Below are positions 45,297 through 56,705 of a DNA stretch of 64,000 bases, piece after piece. This stretch comes from Cyclaneusma minus (lineage: Eukaryota > Ascomycota > Leotiomycetes > Marthamycetales > Marthamycetaceae): contig JAKZHN010000025.1 of assembly GCA_037179335.1 (NCBI GenBank), forward strand, positions 124,001 through 188,000. Reading direction: 5' to 3'. The notes under the pieces were generated by a model. The model was not told where the DNA came from. It ran no database searches and saw only the letters and a program-made list of their open reading frames with translations. Position 1 is the stretch's first letter; each line of letters starts with the position of its first letter. Made by a program: the position numbers and the translations under genes.

Positions 45297-45630
45297 ATGA
45301 TCACGTTGAGAGCTTCATTACTCGACCCTCTATTCATCATGGAGTGTGTCAAGTTCGACCCAGTTTCCGCTGGTCCTCGAACATGTCTCTCCGCAAGTAC
45401 CTTCCCTGGCCGCGGAGCCCTTCCGGCCACGGATTCGCCATGGAATTTTGTCCACCAAGCGGATCGGCTCATACTCGTTCCACAGGATAGGGCCAAGTAT
45501 AGGAAGATTTGCTGCGATGATAGAGACACAAACCGAGACCTGGCCAACGAGTACGATATGTTCCTCGAAAGCTGCGAAGACGGTTAGCGAATATTCCTAC
45601 TGGGACGTGGAAGAAGATGACCAACGTTGA
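45297..45630 (+). pseudogene. Possible downstream part of the 44.8 kb fragment
   Basis: The plus strand reads WNFVHQADRLILVPQDRAKY, then RKICCDDRDTNRDLANEYDM. One frame ends at ESCEDG and the next gives SEYSYWDVEEDDQR. The same strand and short gap suggest the same decayed gene. Confidence 0.3.
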
Positions 45631-45639
45631 TACGACGGG

Positions 45640-47142
45640 TTCCAGTCAATGATAGTATATGCTATGATTCCGAGCCGAACAGCTTGCGCGGCAACAGAGC
45701 TAGGTAGCGAGAAAGTTAGTGTTTTCCTTGGATCATGCTGTGAGAGAATCCCCTGCAGTTGCAGGAGAGACAGGGGTTGGGAATGCCCTCAACATGACGC
45801 CTTGACCACCACCACGCCCTTCAACCCCAAGGCTGTCATCTGTCAACTTATAAGTCGCATGGAATCGAGTGATCGCGTCATGAGGGGTAGCTTGAGCCTC
45901 AAAACTCTTTCTCCAAAGCGGCTGGTGATCCAGGATAAAACCAGGGAATGTGGCTGAAGCTACTGGAAGGCGCCTGATATGTGCTAGATTTGAGATCATC
46001 TCTTTCAGGGTGACGATGAACTGGACCGTGTAGTTCGTTTTCCCAATGTGTTTCTGGGTCGGGTCCAAGGACTTTTGAACACACAAACTGTCGCACAAGT
46101 AGAAGGTCCAGAAGACTGGAGATAGAGAGGACTAAAGAAAGAAGAGGAAGACCTCTAGCTCTCAGCCGTATATATAGACCACCAGCTGATTGATAGAGCT
46201 GCCAAGGCGCTATCCTGCAACACAAACCATCGGTATCAAAGTCTAGTTCGGAGCCGCAATGTACCCAGGGGAGTTCCTTGTTCGAATCTTTTGCTTCCAT
46301 GGCGTCGATGTATTTAGGGATCGGTTGAGGCTATTTGTGCGGCGCAATTTGGGAGTCTCTATCAGGAACTGACCGTGATCTTGTCGGATATCACTATACA
46401 ACAAGTACTCATTAGCTTGTCTTTCGCAACTTTCATCCAGTGTAAAGCGAGACAGACTATTAGAGTAGCTTACCACAACGGCACCGAACTCCTACGATGA
46501 AAGAAGATCGCGAACCGCAGTCATCAATTTATATCTTTCTCCACAGTCGCGTTCTGAGCCGAGAGGCACAGCAAACCAGGAATGAGAGATAGATTGTACG
46601 GGCCTCAGAGGCTCGAGATCTCTGCACTTACACGAATCTGGACCGATTTTTGGCATCGCCGCGTGTGAGGCGCGCGTTTGTGATGAGCCCGGACTCGGAG
46701 TCCGTGCGGCCAAGTAGTAGGATCCGAATCCTTGGCATGGATCACGTGGCTCAGTGGCCCGTGCCCTGAAGACTTTTCGGAGTTTAGACGTCGTTTGCTC
46801 CAGCCCCTTCTTCGTAATTCATCTCCTGCTCAACACATTATTGCAAAGCCATGGTGCCGAGGACAATCCGTCAACAAATCTAGTGCCGTTATCCAATTTC
46901 TATCATCTGCACTGGGACCCCATGTTCACACCAGTTGGATCACGACGACCGACGGCAGAAATCACCAAAAGAACCGACAAACTCAATATAAAACTGGAAT
47001 TGCTACCCAAAGAGAGTACGAGAGGAGCTCCCTTGAATAACTACAAGCACATAAGCTCTTCCAGGGCGTCTTGCCAGCGTGTTCTATCACGTGGCACTGG
47101 CCATCATTGAAGGTTGCAGGAGTAGTATCCGGCTGCTCAGTA
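45640..47142. other. No gene recognised
   Basis: Many short frames are present, none coherent. A palindrome CGGACTCGGAGTCCG and an adjacent stem (GCCAAG...CTTGGC) lie at about 46697-46735. A TATATATAG lies near 46171. Confidence 0.4.
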
Positions 47143-47761
47143 TTAACCCCGTGAGAGCGCAGTCCAGAAATTGAGGCCCCTTGGATATCTCGGTATAGCC
47201 AAGAATTGGCTTCGCAAGAGGTTGGTCACCCTAACCATATGGTCCGGATATCGAATGCAGGGCGCCGTCCCATCTCCTATGTCTGGCAGGTCTTTAACTG
47301 CCTCTTTAGCTATAACGAATCGAAATGGGGTTTCCGCAAACTTTCGTTCTCCAAACGTGACACCGTAAGGCATTCTGTCCAAAGCCTGTCTCTTAATTGT
47401 AGTGGAGTGAGAATGAGAAAGTGGCGGTTTTCTCAAAGGCTCCCATTCCATTCATGCCATCCACACCACCCATATCACTGTCCTCGTTCATGCCAGGCGT
47501 CTCCGTATCCTCGTCAGCGTACAAGTCGGAAATTATTTCCTCGAACTCCTCCTGAGATATCTCTTCAACATAGCCGGTAAGTCCAGTCTCCATCGTACCG
47601 GCTCCAGGTGCGCGGAGCTGGAAACGGGACAATGCGGGCTCTCTGAATCGGTGGGCGCTCCTGGTGCTGAAGACCTGGATATACGTGAGAAGGTGTTGCC
47701 AGTGATAATTGGGCAGGAAGGGCGAGACGTACCAACACGCTCCAACACACACCATCAGCAT
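47143..47761 (-). pseudogene. Acidic gene fragment followed by frameshifted exon
   Basis: The minus strand reads VEEISQEEFEEIISDLYADE and MNEDSDMGGVDGMNGMG in one frame. The next frame then gives KRQALDRMPYGVTFGERKFA and ETPFRFVIAKEAVKDLPDIG. The join lacks splice signals, so a single-base change is likely. Family unknown. Confidence 0.35.
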
Positions 47762-48683
47762 CCCGTGAAACTACGTGCTTGGTCCTGAGGATGCGTGCGA
47801 TGGGAATCTCGAACGTGGGCGTAGGGACGCTTTAGCAGCTTGGACGGCCCCAGGATCGACCTAGGGATCTGCCTTGCTCGACGAGAGTGTCCACGTCAGA
47901 GTCTTCACGAAGAAGCTCAAGGATTGGTGCCGAAGAGGAATGCAGTCCAGACGCACAATTCCGGGAACTTCGTTCTCTTCCACAACTCGACTCTAACTCT
48001 TGTGCAACCTGGGAGGTCTGGGGTAGGAAGCTGCCTCGAACGGGCACCTTGACGGCCCCTGGAGACTTGTGGAAACCTGCTTATGTTGAGAATCGAGTCG
48101 GGGAAGGCGGCTCGAAGGTCGGTTGCGCGAGTCCGATTTGATGCTGAGAGACGCAATCTCCCATACGGTTAGCGTTACCCCAGGGACGGTGTGCTGGAGC
48201 AGCCTCATCGCTGATCCCTGTGGGACTTTCTTTTCCGGTCGGAGATGTAGCTTGAACTTCTTGTTGTAGTCGACATGCTTAGAAATGCCGTTCTTCGAGC
48301 GCCAGCTGTATCGACTTGGAAATTTGCGAGAAGCTGTCGAGTTGTCGGTGGGAGTTCTGCGTTCTATAATATCTGTAAGCAGGTTTTCCCATACCAATAG
48401 AGTTCAGGAGACTTACCACCAATGCAGGCCGAGTGCAGATCTTCTGAGAGTCCGCTACTCAAGCGCACGCCAACCCACTCACCGCGAGCGGACTGACTCC
48501 ATCCCGCCCACGGTGAGCAGCTTGACTCCGGCCCTAGAAAAGTCTAATTCGCTTGCTAGTGAATCACACTGGCTTCAACTTCAACCGTTCGAGCTTGACA
48601 ATATGGGCAGGCCCAGTTTCAGAAAAAAGAGGGTCGTTCATTCAGAAGGGCAATATGGGCGTGCAAGACTGTTCTTTCGTTGC

Positions 48684-48977
48684 TCAGACCAAGCATGACC
48701 GACTGCAGCCTTTCGTAATCGAGTCGGTATTGCTCGAGAAAAAACCACATCCATTTGGGGTCAGGAAGCCCGCCGTGAGCCGGCTGGCCCCAGACCACGC
48801 ACCGTCAGCAGGTTGACTCCAGCTCCACCAGGGTGCGATTAGAGGCGCAAGGGTAGGAGACCTTTGAGAGATGTCACCAGAACAGTTGCAGGGGTTGGGT
48901 TCGATGCAATGGCCAGGCAAATGGTGGTAGAGCTCCTGGATTGTTTCGAAATATTTTTCACAGAACTCGCAGTTCAT
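48684..48977 (-). pseudogene. C2H2 zinc-finger fragment
   Basis: From the ATG at 48977 the frame reads MNCEFCEKYFETIQELYHHL then PGHC. It fits the classical pattern exactly (C3, C6, F10, L16, H19, H23: Cx2Cx3Fx5Lx2Hx3H). Only one finger is present. After PCNCSGDISQ the rest of the 97 codons is low in structure. It could be one exon of a living zinc-finger protein, but the neighbouring repeats suggest decay. Confidence 0.45.
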
Positions 48978-49057
48978 GATGACCGTGTTGGCAGGATGTG
49001 GGAGCTTCCGAGTCTTGCTGCGATGGGAGTCCTGCGTTCTACTAGTGAGCTAACTGT

Positions 49058-49535
49058 CTAATAGCGAAAGCATAGGCGACTTACCGAAGGCAGGACGTGT
49101 GCAGATCTTGATGAAGGTCCGCCGCCATAGTTGTTTCCAACCACCAGCAGCGAGTCCGCGACCTTCCCATCATGCAAAGTGCCGTTCATGCGCGATCGGT
49201 ATTTGAGATAGGCTGGAATTTCCGGTCCCATGCCAGCAATGGCAGCTTCGCCAGTGGCGGTCTGATAGAGCTTCGGCGCAGGAACGGCGGTAGAAACCAT
49301 TGTCTCTTGGTTGCAGACATCTTGTAGGATGGGGATGTTGTTGGTCGACTGGGTCATACCTGCCGGTACGCATATTGTAGTCGAAGCTTCGTTGAAAGAA
49401 CGTCCACGAAACTGACGAGCTCACCCGGCTCTTGTACTTGTGGATAACGACGGTTCGGCAATGGGGCACTTGGGACTCGTTGAGAACCTTTCGCGAAGAC
49501 AGCCGTCGTGCCAGAGTGGGCAAGACCGCAGCCAC
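49058..49535 (-). pseudogene. Fragments with HCRTVVIHKYKSR motif and RTFIK repeat
   Basis: Minus frame 1 reads KVLNESQVPHCRTVVIHKYK then SRVSSSVSWTFFQRSFDYNM. A second frame gives AAIAGMGPEIPAYLKYRSRM and ADSLLVVGNNYGGG, ending at the GTAAGT donor. The first motif matches NCPICNKVLVHSYKSRVKTT at 55.2 kb. Confidence 0.4.
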
Positions 49536-49662
49536 AGGCTCCTCCGATGAGTGTTCTGCGCTCTATTCGCTACCAGTCAGCGATGTTCACATGATGTTGA
49601 ACCGCTAGCAACTTACCAAAGTCTCCACTTCAGCCTATCACCATCAGCGAGTTGGGGTGAGT

Positions 49663-50088
49663 TCACACCAAACCACCGGGGAACTGGGATCGGAAAGCCC
49701 AATTCGCGGCCTTTTGTCGCGCGTAGTTTCTGAAGCACTGGAAAGCTAGGAGCAGACAGCGCAAGGGTATTGGGAGCTCTCTCGCGCTCTTAAGCTGGAG
49801 CATAGTGGCCCCTGCTCCTAGCGCCTCACTTAGGCGGGCAGGTTCTTCCATGCCTGTTTTGCTCCAGCCTTGTGACCAGCCTCGTGACCGGTCAAAAGCC
49901 GGCCAGGCGAGCTCCCACATCGAGTTGTCGATGAGTGACTCTGCGTTTTCTAACACCAGTAAGGGCTGTACATTCCATCCAAAGGGCGGGCAACTTACCG
50001 AGTGCAGGATGAGTGCAGATCTTGATGAGCTACGCCAAGTCGGTAGTGTTGTCCATTCCACGCTGGCCAGCAGCACAAATCCGCGCAC
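49663..50088 (-). pseudogene. Unrecognised 140-codon fragment
   Basis: One open minus frame without an ATG at its start reads GWNVQPLLVLENAESLIDNS then MWELAWPAFDRSRGWSQGW, and FQCFRNYARQKAANWAFRSQ near the end. The first 30 codons are the repeated exon-end block read through its donor, so coding may begin only after it. Confidence 0.35.
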
Positions 50089-50663
50089 AATTCACTCAGC
50101 ACATGCCCTTCTGTGAATCGTATCCAAAATTCCGTTGAATTCGGAATTTGGTGTGGTTACAACGCGAGGATTTCGAAAGTTATCTCGCCGAGGCGAACTG
50201 CAGTAAAATGCTGCATGGACATTCTTCACCCGGTCAAGCCGTATGACCCCAGCCACCAGGGCCGGAGCAGCATGGTCGGGTGCAGACCAGCGGGCCGTAG
50301 TTTTTTAGGCATAAGCATCCTTGACATGTTTCGAGGTTTGTCGTGAGACTACCCTCGAAGCAGATTCGGAGCATTTTCGTGGTGCCAGTCGCAGCTTCCG
50401 AGGTCGATCCTTGAGCTGCAGTTGTGCCTTCGACGGCGGCGGTGCTGGGCGCGGGGACTTGGGCGATGCTCGTTATTGGGTTCTGGAAACTGCCAATCTT
50501 GAGGCCATCAGTGCAGTTGCGGCCTGCTCTGGCGCAGCGCTGGCAGCGATTTGTGATGCCAGCAATTGGACTATTTGCGCACTGCCCTGCTTGTATAAGG
50601 CGTAACTTCGGCCTACGAGCAAGGCATTAGTTCACATCGAGGTTCGGGGCCAAGCTCTGAGAC

Positions 50664-50873
50664 TTACGTTCCGTAATGGATGACACAATATTCCGGCCGA
50701 TCGACTTCCTCCAGCGCCGACAGCCTGTACTGCTTGATGAAGATCAAGCATTCAGCCTCAGCAGCCTCAGCATCTTGGCGAATGTGCTCCGTTGCTGAGA
50801 CTTCGTGAACGAACGGTGCGCAGTGTTGGCGAGAGGTGCTGTATATTTCGAGATAGGTCTGCGAGACTAGCAT
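50664..50873 (-). pseudogene. Fragment with IFIKQYRLSAL motif
   Basis: An ATG frame at 50873 (MLVSQTYLEIYSTSRQHCAP, AEHIRQDAEAAEAECLIFIK-type helix) ends at a GTAAGT donor after CVIHYG. FIKQY ties it to the 20.8 kb fragment. Confidence 0.35.
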
Positions 50874-51264
50874 GAGGACTGTCAGTATTTTACAGTTCAG
50901 GGGAGAGTTCGAGCAACTGGGAAGGACTCACCTGTTGAACTAGCACTCGGACACGAGCAGCCATCAACCATTCCACCGATAACACCACCGACGCACGTCA
51001 CCAGAAGATGAAGACCGAAGTCGACACTGCTGCTCATGCGTGTCAGAAGGGACGTAGCGAGCGGCGCGAGGTTTGTGGTCCACGAAGACTTGGCCGTCTT
51101 GGCCAGGCAAGCCGTCGCGTCGGTCGCGTATTCATAAGCGCGTGCCGGCTCTGTTCGAGTCGAGAGGGTGGGACATTGCTGGCAAAGACATTGTCCGACG
51201 CATTTGCGACCCATTATTGGAACCTTGGAGGCTAGAAACTGCCGGAGGCAGCACAGGGGACGGT

Positions 51265-51640
51265 TTAATGGAAAAAGCTCTTATAGGACGATTGAGATGC
51301 GCTGGTACTTGACGGTAAGGGCTCGTTAGTCGTATATCTCGTCCTCTTTGGGCAAGGCAGGCGGACTTGCCCTGGTTTGCGCAACGTGCGAGCATTCGCT
51401 CGCATCTCTCTGGCTTTGCGTCTCTTATTATTGCGGATAATGGTGTCGGCGGCCTTTTGCACTTTGGCTTCTTTTGGCCATGGACACTTCTTTATCGACG
51501 AAAGCTCCTTCTGCAACTTTGCTACGAGCTGAGCGTCGGCCGTGCTTGTGCTCCGGGCGCAAGGGCAGAGGCTCGTAGGCGGACTTGCCTTGGTTTGTTG
51601 AACATGTCGGAGATGTTCGCGAGTCTACCGGCATTCGGAG
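51265..51640 (-). pseudogene. Two copies of a QGKSA-coding segment, basic
   Basis: The plus-strand phrase AGGCGGACTTGCC(C/T)TGGTTTG occurs near 51359 and 51576. Both minus copies give NQGKSA. Around them are lysine/arginine-rich coherent stretches (IIRNNKRRKAREMRANARTL; EHKHGRRSARSKVAEGAF). Confidence 0.35.
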
Positions 51641-52178
51641 CAGAAGTTTGCGAGCGGATGAATTTGTTTACTGCGGCGCCGCCGTGAGTCCTCGCATGTC
51701 GCCACAAAGACCTCTGTCGGAACTTCGAATGACTCTTTTCGCAATCGAGGTGGACATTGGGTCGCAACGTGCTAAAATGCGCTCAATTGTCGAAGCTTCG
51801 GATTCGAACGTCAGCTTCGGTCCCAAAAACAAATGAGCCCTCGGCAATACTTCGCTGCTTCCGTTGCGGTGCCTGCCTTCTTGCCCACGTACGGCATCGT
51901 AGCTGCTTCGGACGGAATTGATGGACTGGTCGGGTAATATGGACGAGATAATCGAGAATAAATCCTCGATTCGACGCAGAGACGGCAAGTTGGACCTCCA
52001 AGGGATTCAAGAATTCGTTGACGTAGGTTTGCCAGAATGGCATGAACGCCTCATCCGGCAGCGAACTCTCCCAACTGGCCGAGGGAGACCGCCACCATAT
52101 CCTCAGCTTGCAGCAAATCTGAGCGTGGGTAGCCCGGAGAACGTCGGCCCGACGCAAAGGGACTTGCAGAAGGGCCAC
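51522..52178 (-). pseudogene. Decayed C2H2 finger and upstream fragment
   Basis: At about 51756-51680 the minus strand reads DCEKSHSKFRQRSLWRHART then HG. The SLWRHxRTH end is typical of a C2H2 finger, but the first Cys pair is lost in this frame. Upstream, 52.1-51.9 kb gives AFMPFWQTYVNEFLNPLEVQ and ASNRGFILDYLVHI. Confidence 0.35.
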
Positions 52179-52199
52179 AAACGAGGAAATAGAGCTTAA

Positions 52200-55130
52200 A
52201 AAAACGCCATTTTCTTTTTTCTCTTTTCTCTTTTATCTATATCAATTCAAAGCTGTCAGGTGTCTCGATTTTCACACATCTATCGTCCCTGTACATAGTT
52301 ATTCAGCTCCTTACGTACATGTAGCTAGTGGCCGATTCAAGCTTTTGGGAGCTCTTCTCACTACCAGGAAAGGAAAGAGGAGGCTCCTGGCATGAGAAAG
52401 AGCTCTCAAGAGCTCCCAAGAGCTTCAATTCAAGGCTGCTTCCGCCAAACGCTGCTTGGTTCCATCTCTCCTTCGCACGTGACGAGCAGGTTAACATAAA
52501 AACATAGTAATCAAAAACTCCAATCTTGCTGCGCAAGCCCACCGTGGGCTTCACACACATTTTGCATTCTTTGCATAGCTCTTCATGGATTTTGCAGACC
52601 AAGACCCTGTTGGTCCTTTCCGAGACCTCCGCTTAGTCTAACAAAAGGTTAGCTAAGTCAATAGCATGGGTACTGGGAAGTATATTTTTACTCCTGGTGA
52701 ACATGCATTCTGGCTCCCCTCGTGAAATCCGCATCGTGGAAGAAGTCGCGTTGGTGGAGGGTATCGACTACCACAAAGTGACCTTTGGCCCACATGGGAA
52801 AGTTAGCTTGCAAGGAGTATGAAGAGCCGGGATGTTATAGACGACGCACTAGCTAGTGGAAAGCTCCGTCCAGCTGCCGTGGATTTCTGGGCTCTCCGCT
52901 CGTGGTACTAGACCGACATTCTGCTCTTGGTGGAGGTGACCAACCGAAGTCGAGATGGTTCTTATGGTATCGGCATGGCAGAGGATAAGACGCGCACTGA
53001 CATCGACATCATGGTGATCCGCTTGCGGCTCGGCTTGGTATTCGGCGTACAGGGGTGAACGCTCTCCAGCGGGCTAAAATTCATAGAAAATATCGGTCAG
53101 CAGGAGTCGTTCAGGCGTTCTTCGGTCTCTGTGCCGTAGTCGGGGCCATGGGAGCATTAATGCATACTTTAGCTGTGAAATCTAGCTATTGAACCGTTTT
53201 TACCGGCAACGTGAATCCAGCACGTAGCATGACCCGGGGTCCTTGCATGACTGGTTTGCCTGGATCATCTGCTATCAACTCAGTGGGCTGTCGAAAGCTT
53301 CGCGTACCACCTTCACAAGATTCTTGGAACATGGGTAGTATTGAGTGAGGGTCCAATAACAGCCCGCGACCGCAGCCGGACACCATAGACGTGGATCATC
53401 ATGGTCGTCGGCAAAGATTGAATGGCGAAATGGTTCTAGAAACGATTAGCAACATATCATCCCAGATCAGCCGCTGATCACTCACTGCAAGGACCTCGAT
53501 TTGCTTTCCGTCTTCTCCCCCAAGAAGAGCAGGGTGCTTGTACACACCCAGCGGGCAATACTCGTCTGAGCGATACTTCTTCGCAATCTGGGGCTCTCGA
53601 GAGAGGTAAAGTAGCTGGCCTGCGACCGGTGCCTGCTGCTTTGGCTAAAGACGTCGTTTAGTAGCTCTGGGCGGACAAGACCGGAACAAAACACACTCCC
53701 AGGCTGGAAGCCAGAACAATACGCTCCCACCTCAAGATACGCACTAGGTGACTAGCACATGGTGACAAGAACCTGTTCTGTCGGAATCTTCCGCGCGTCG
53801 TCATCTGTTGCGTGTAACTTGGTCATGTTTGCGAGTCAGCGTAGCGTTCTCGTTCTCAAGGCGCTTGGTTTTCTTCGACATCTCCTCCATTTCTTTGCGG
53901 AAGGTCAGGAACTTGGGGACAGCCGCTATGCAAAAACGTTAGCCGCTACTATCTGGGAACTTTTAGGAACCGACTTACTGTTGCGATAGCAGTGGTGTGG
54001 TCAGAGCTCGGCTTGGTGTCGATATCGGCAGCGACTGGCTTGTCGGCTTCGTAGCCTCGAGAATGGACCTGGGGATATCTCAACGTAGTCAGCGGCGTGA
54101 CATTCAAAGAGCTTCAGCTTCTACCCACTTACTTTTTTCTCCCAGCCATTCTTGCGGGTAGCAAAGCGTGGGGCAGGACACCGAAGCAGAACACATGTTC
54201 CGAGGGCCGCGGCGCTGACGGAAACCTCGGTCTTGTTCTAGGTGCTGTTTCTTCAAACATGCCGCGGTGTACGAGGCCTCTTTCAGGCAAATCTCGCGCT
54301 CCGATAGGAACTCTTCGAAAGAACAGCTGGCAGGGCGCTGTCAACTTTTTATGTAAAAGCGAGATATCTCCTCCGTAAAGAGGAAACATCTGCACTTCTT
54401 TCGAAAGGCGTCGCCCAAGAAGGGGGTTTGTAGGTTTCAGTCCCGCGGTCGACGGCCATTGGGCCACGCTATGTCGGGCCAAGCTGTAGCGCTCATGCCT
54501 GCTTATAATAAAGAGCCACAAAAGTATTGAACATGCCGCACGCCATAGGATTCTGCAAAAACGAGAAATATGGGTCGGTGGATGGCCGCACCAGCTCTGT
54601 CTTTTCCAAACCAAGTATCGGCATATTCTCGACCATTATGCTCCATGGCATCCTTCAAGATCTAATGTCGAAACTTTCCTCGGGTTCCCAAGTCGACACC
54701 ACACGTTCGGGCTTTGCAAGCACGCCCAATTCTTGATCCACTCATTCTCTGACCTTCTTCTCGAGAACCGGAACAACAGGGAAAAGGATGCTGGCGCCAA
54801 GGCCAGTCAATCGTTCCTGATATTCCATCGAACGGTGGAGAACGTCTCACTCGCCGAATTGTGCGGCTGCTCGGTCATGGTCTGGCACGTTGGCCGTTAG
54901 CTTCCAGAGAGAAACATCAACTTCTCGGCAGCCACGCGCTGTATTCGTTTGGCCGGATGTTCCTTCAGCTTCTTCCCCTTCGCAGCCGGCTTTTCGAGGG
55001 CCTCAGATCGCTCGTACGATGGGAATGGGTGTGGCTGGAAGTTGAATGGTTTCGCTGGACTGCAAAATATCAGCATATGGACTCAGAAAACAATGGAGGT
55101 AATGGGACCGGGATATGGAAACATACCTCG
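52200..55130. other. No gene recognised; GAGCTC-rich inverted repeats
   Basis: Around 52.35-52.43 kb the phrases GGGAGCTCTTCTC, GAAAGAGCTCTC, AAGAGCTCCC and AGGAGGCTCCTGG fold on each other, like the stretch at 23.99-24.07 kb. From 52.6 to 55.1 kb frames stay under 165 codons with no domain. A GTAAGT-type donor lies near 53970, suggesting lost exons. Confidence 0.4.
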
Positions 55131-55250
55131 AAAGCTACCTGCATGGTTGCGATTGTTCTTCCCTCCGCTCCAGGATGTGGTTTTGACGCGGCTCTTGTAG
55201 CTGTGGACTAAGACCTTATTGCAAATGGGGCAGTTACCGCTTACTGAAAA
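55130..55250 (-). pseudogene. Zinc-binding-like fragment CPICNKVLVHSYKSR
   Basis: The minus strand reads VSGNCPICNKVLVHSYKSRV and then KTTSWSGGKNNRNHA, ending near a GTATG-type donor. CPIC is like the start of a RING or similar zinc module, but no further Cys/His pairs follow. It is a paralogue of the 49.4 kb fragment. Confidence 0.35.
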
Positions 55251-55589
55251 CCACTAGAGCCATCTCTGATTTGGTAACTCGTCAATTTGTTGCAAATATT
55301 CGTCAGTCTGCGGTATTTTCCAGAGTACCGAGAGTTTCTACCTGACAGAGTTTTAGACCTTTTGGTACGGCGACCATGAAACTGCTCTTAGACGTAAGAT
55401 CACAGCGAGCAAAGAGACATTTGTAGCCAAGCGGCAAATCTGCACCCTTGGGAGTGAATCATTTAGGTTCACGTGTGCGGACGGCTAGCTACTTGTTAGC
55501 AAACCAAGTCAGCTAGAGCGCGCGGATTCGAACCTTCGCTAAGCCGCGAGAGGGCACCACCATCGATCAGGGTGAAGCGGGGTCTAGAA

Positions 55590-56110
55590 TCGGGTATTAG
55601 TATCTCGCATACTATTTGATTGAAAATATTGGGGAGCAAATGTGATAAGTAAGGACAACTTACCGCCGACATCCATCAACTTCCTTGAGCTCAATCCGAC
55701 AGAGGCCATCAAGACGAATTCTGGGCCGAGGTACGCCAGTCTCGGTCTACGAAGCGTTCGGTTCGATCTTTGCTACGCCAGGCCATGTCGCTTACCATTG
55801 CCGCTTAGCGACGACGTAAACAATGGGGATTTTCAGGCTCCAAGGCCGGAATCCAGCCGCCCCAACCAATAAGAACGCAGGATCTGAGCAGCAGCGGGCC
55901 CAGCTGGGGCAGAAACGTAAGGCTTTGGGCAGCCAGCCTCGAGCGGGCTATAACAAACAAAAGTGATATACCGGATTTTTCAAACACGCGCTGAATTTTG
56001 GGTGTTAGTGTCTTGTCCATTATTTGATTCAGAATGTTGGAGAAGAACGGTAGCAGAGAATAATAACTTACCGCCAACGTCCATCAACTTCATTGGGCTT
56101 CGTCCGGAGA
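55590..56110 (-). repeat. Tandem duplication of intron plus exon end, about 400 bp apart
   Basis: Near 55663 and 56068 the plus strand reads ACTTACCGCC(G/A)AC(A/G)TCCATCAACTTC. Before each copy lies a related block (GGGT(A/G)TTAGT...ATTTGATT...ATATT/ATGTTGG). On the minus strand each is an exon end, a GTAAGT donor and the start of an intron. Confidence 0.55.
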
Positions 56111-56705
56111 GCGCAGGATGGCAGTACCGCTTCGCTCTTCCTTGCGCCATTGTCGAGTTCGTTCCTAGGGCCCGTGCAAGTCTTCTCGCGCGTTCTCAGG
56201 AATGACCTTGGCTTTGGCGGCGGAGCCGGTCGAATGGCCTATAATGTATTACAGGTGGCGCATGTCGAGACCGCTGACATGAATTTGGCCTATTTGGTGA
56301 AATTGACCTAAGACGTTCGTGTACGTCAGCATTTTCCGATCAAGAGGCCATGGGAAATTTTCGATCACTACGTCTGGGAGATTTCATACCTCGAAGCCCT
56401 GGTAAACGTCGTTGAGCAAATCGCAACAGCCAAGGGCGATAGGAATCTGGCCAAGCGAGAAAGCAGCGGCCATCAAAGCGTTGGCAGTCAGCGAACACGT
56501 CTTCCCTCAGTCAACAGCAAAAGAAGGAGCAAGGAGCAAGAAGACCTGCTGGAAGACTGCCTGCACGAAAGAGAAAGCAGTAACGAAAGCTTGCAGCGCA
56601 TTGCACCCAGAAGGCCTAAGAGAATTTCGCCTTCACCGATATCGAGATGCATCGAGAATAGCAGTGAAGCTACGAGCTCATGATCGCATCGGTATCCGCA
56701 TTGCA

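Larger units (their letters stand above)
48400..50030 (-). repeat. Serial exon-end repeat (donor block) at 48.41, 49.08 and 50.0 kb
   Basis: On the plus strand, ACTTACC(G/A)..GCAGG(A/C) followed by GTGCAGATCTTGATGA (TTCTGA in the first copy) occurs at about 48412, 49082 and 49998. On the minus strand this is an exon end plus GTAAGT donor. A fourth, shorter relative (ACTTACCAAAG) lies near 49613. The phrase CTGCG(T/C)T(C/T)T(A/C)TA before it also recurs. This points to tandem duplication of a minus-strand exon. Confidence 0.5.

Noticed and set aside
46670..46740. Possible tRNA near GGATCCGAATCCTTGGC
   Set aside because: The GCCAAG/CTTGGC stem is real but the D and anticodon arms cannot be formed. 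It is better explained as nested palindromes.
55500..55580. Possible tRNA gene on the minus strand (GGTTCGAATCC looks like a perfect B box)
   Set aside because: The bases beside it do not form a T stem, and no acceptor stem or A box can be placed at the right distance.
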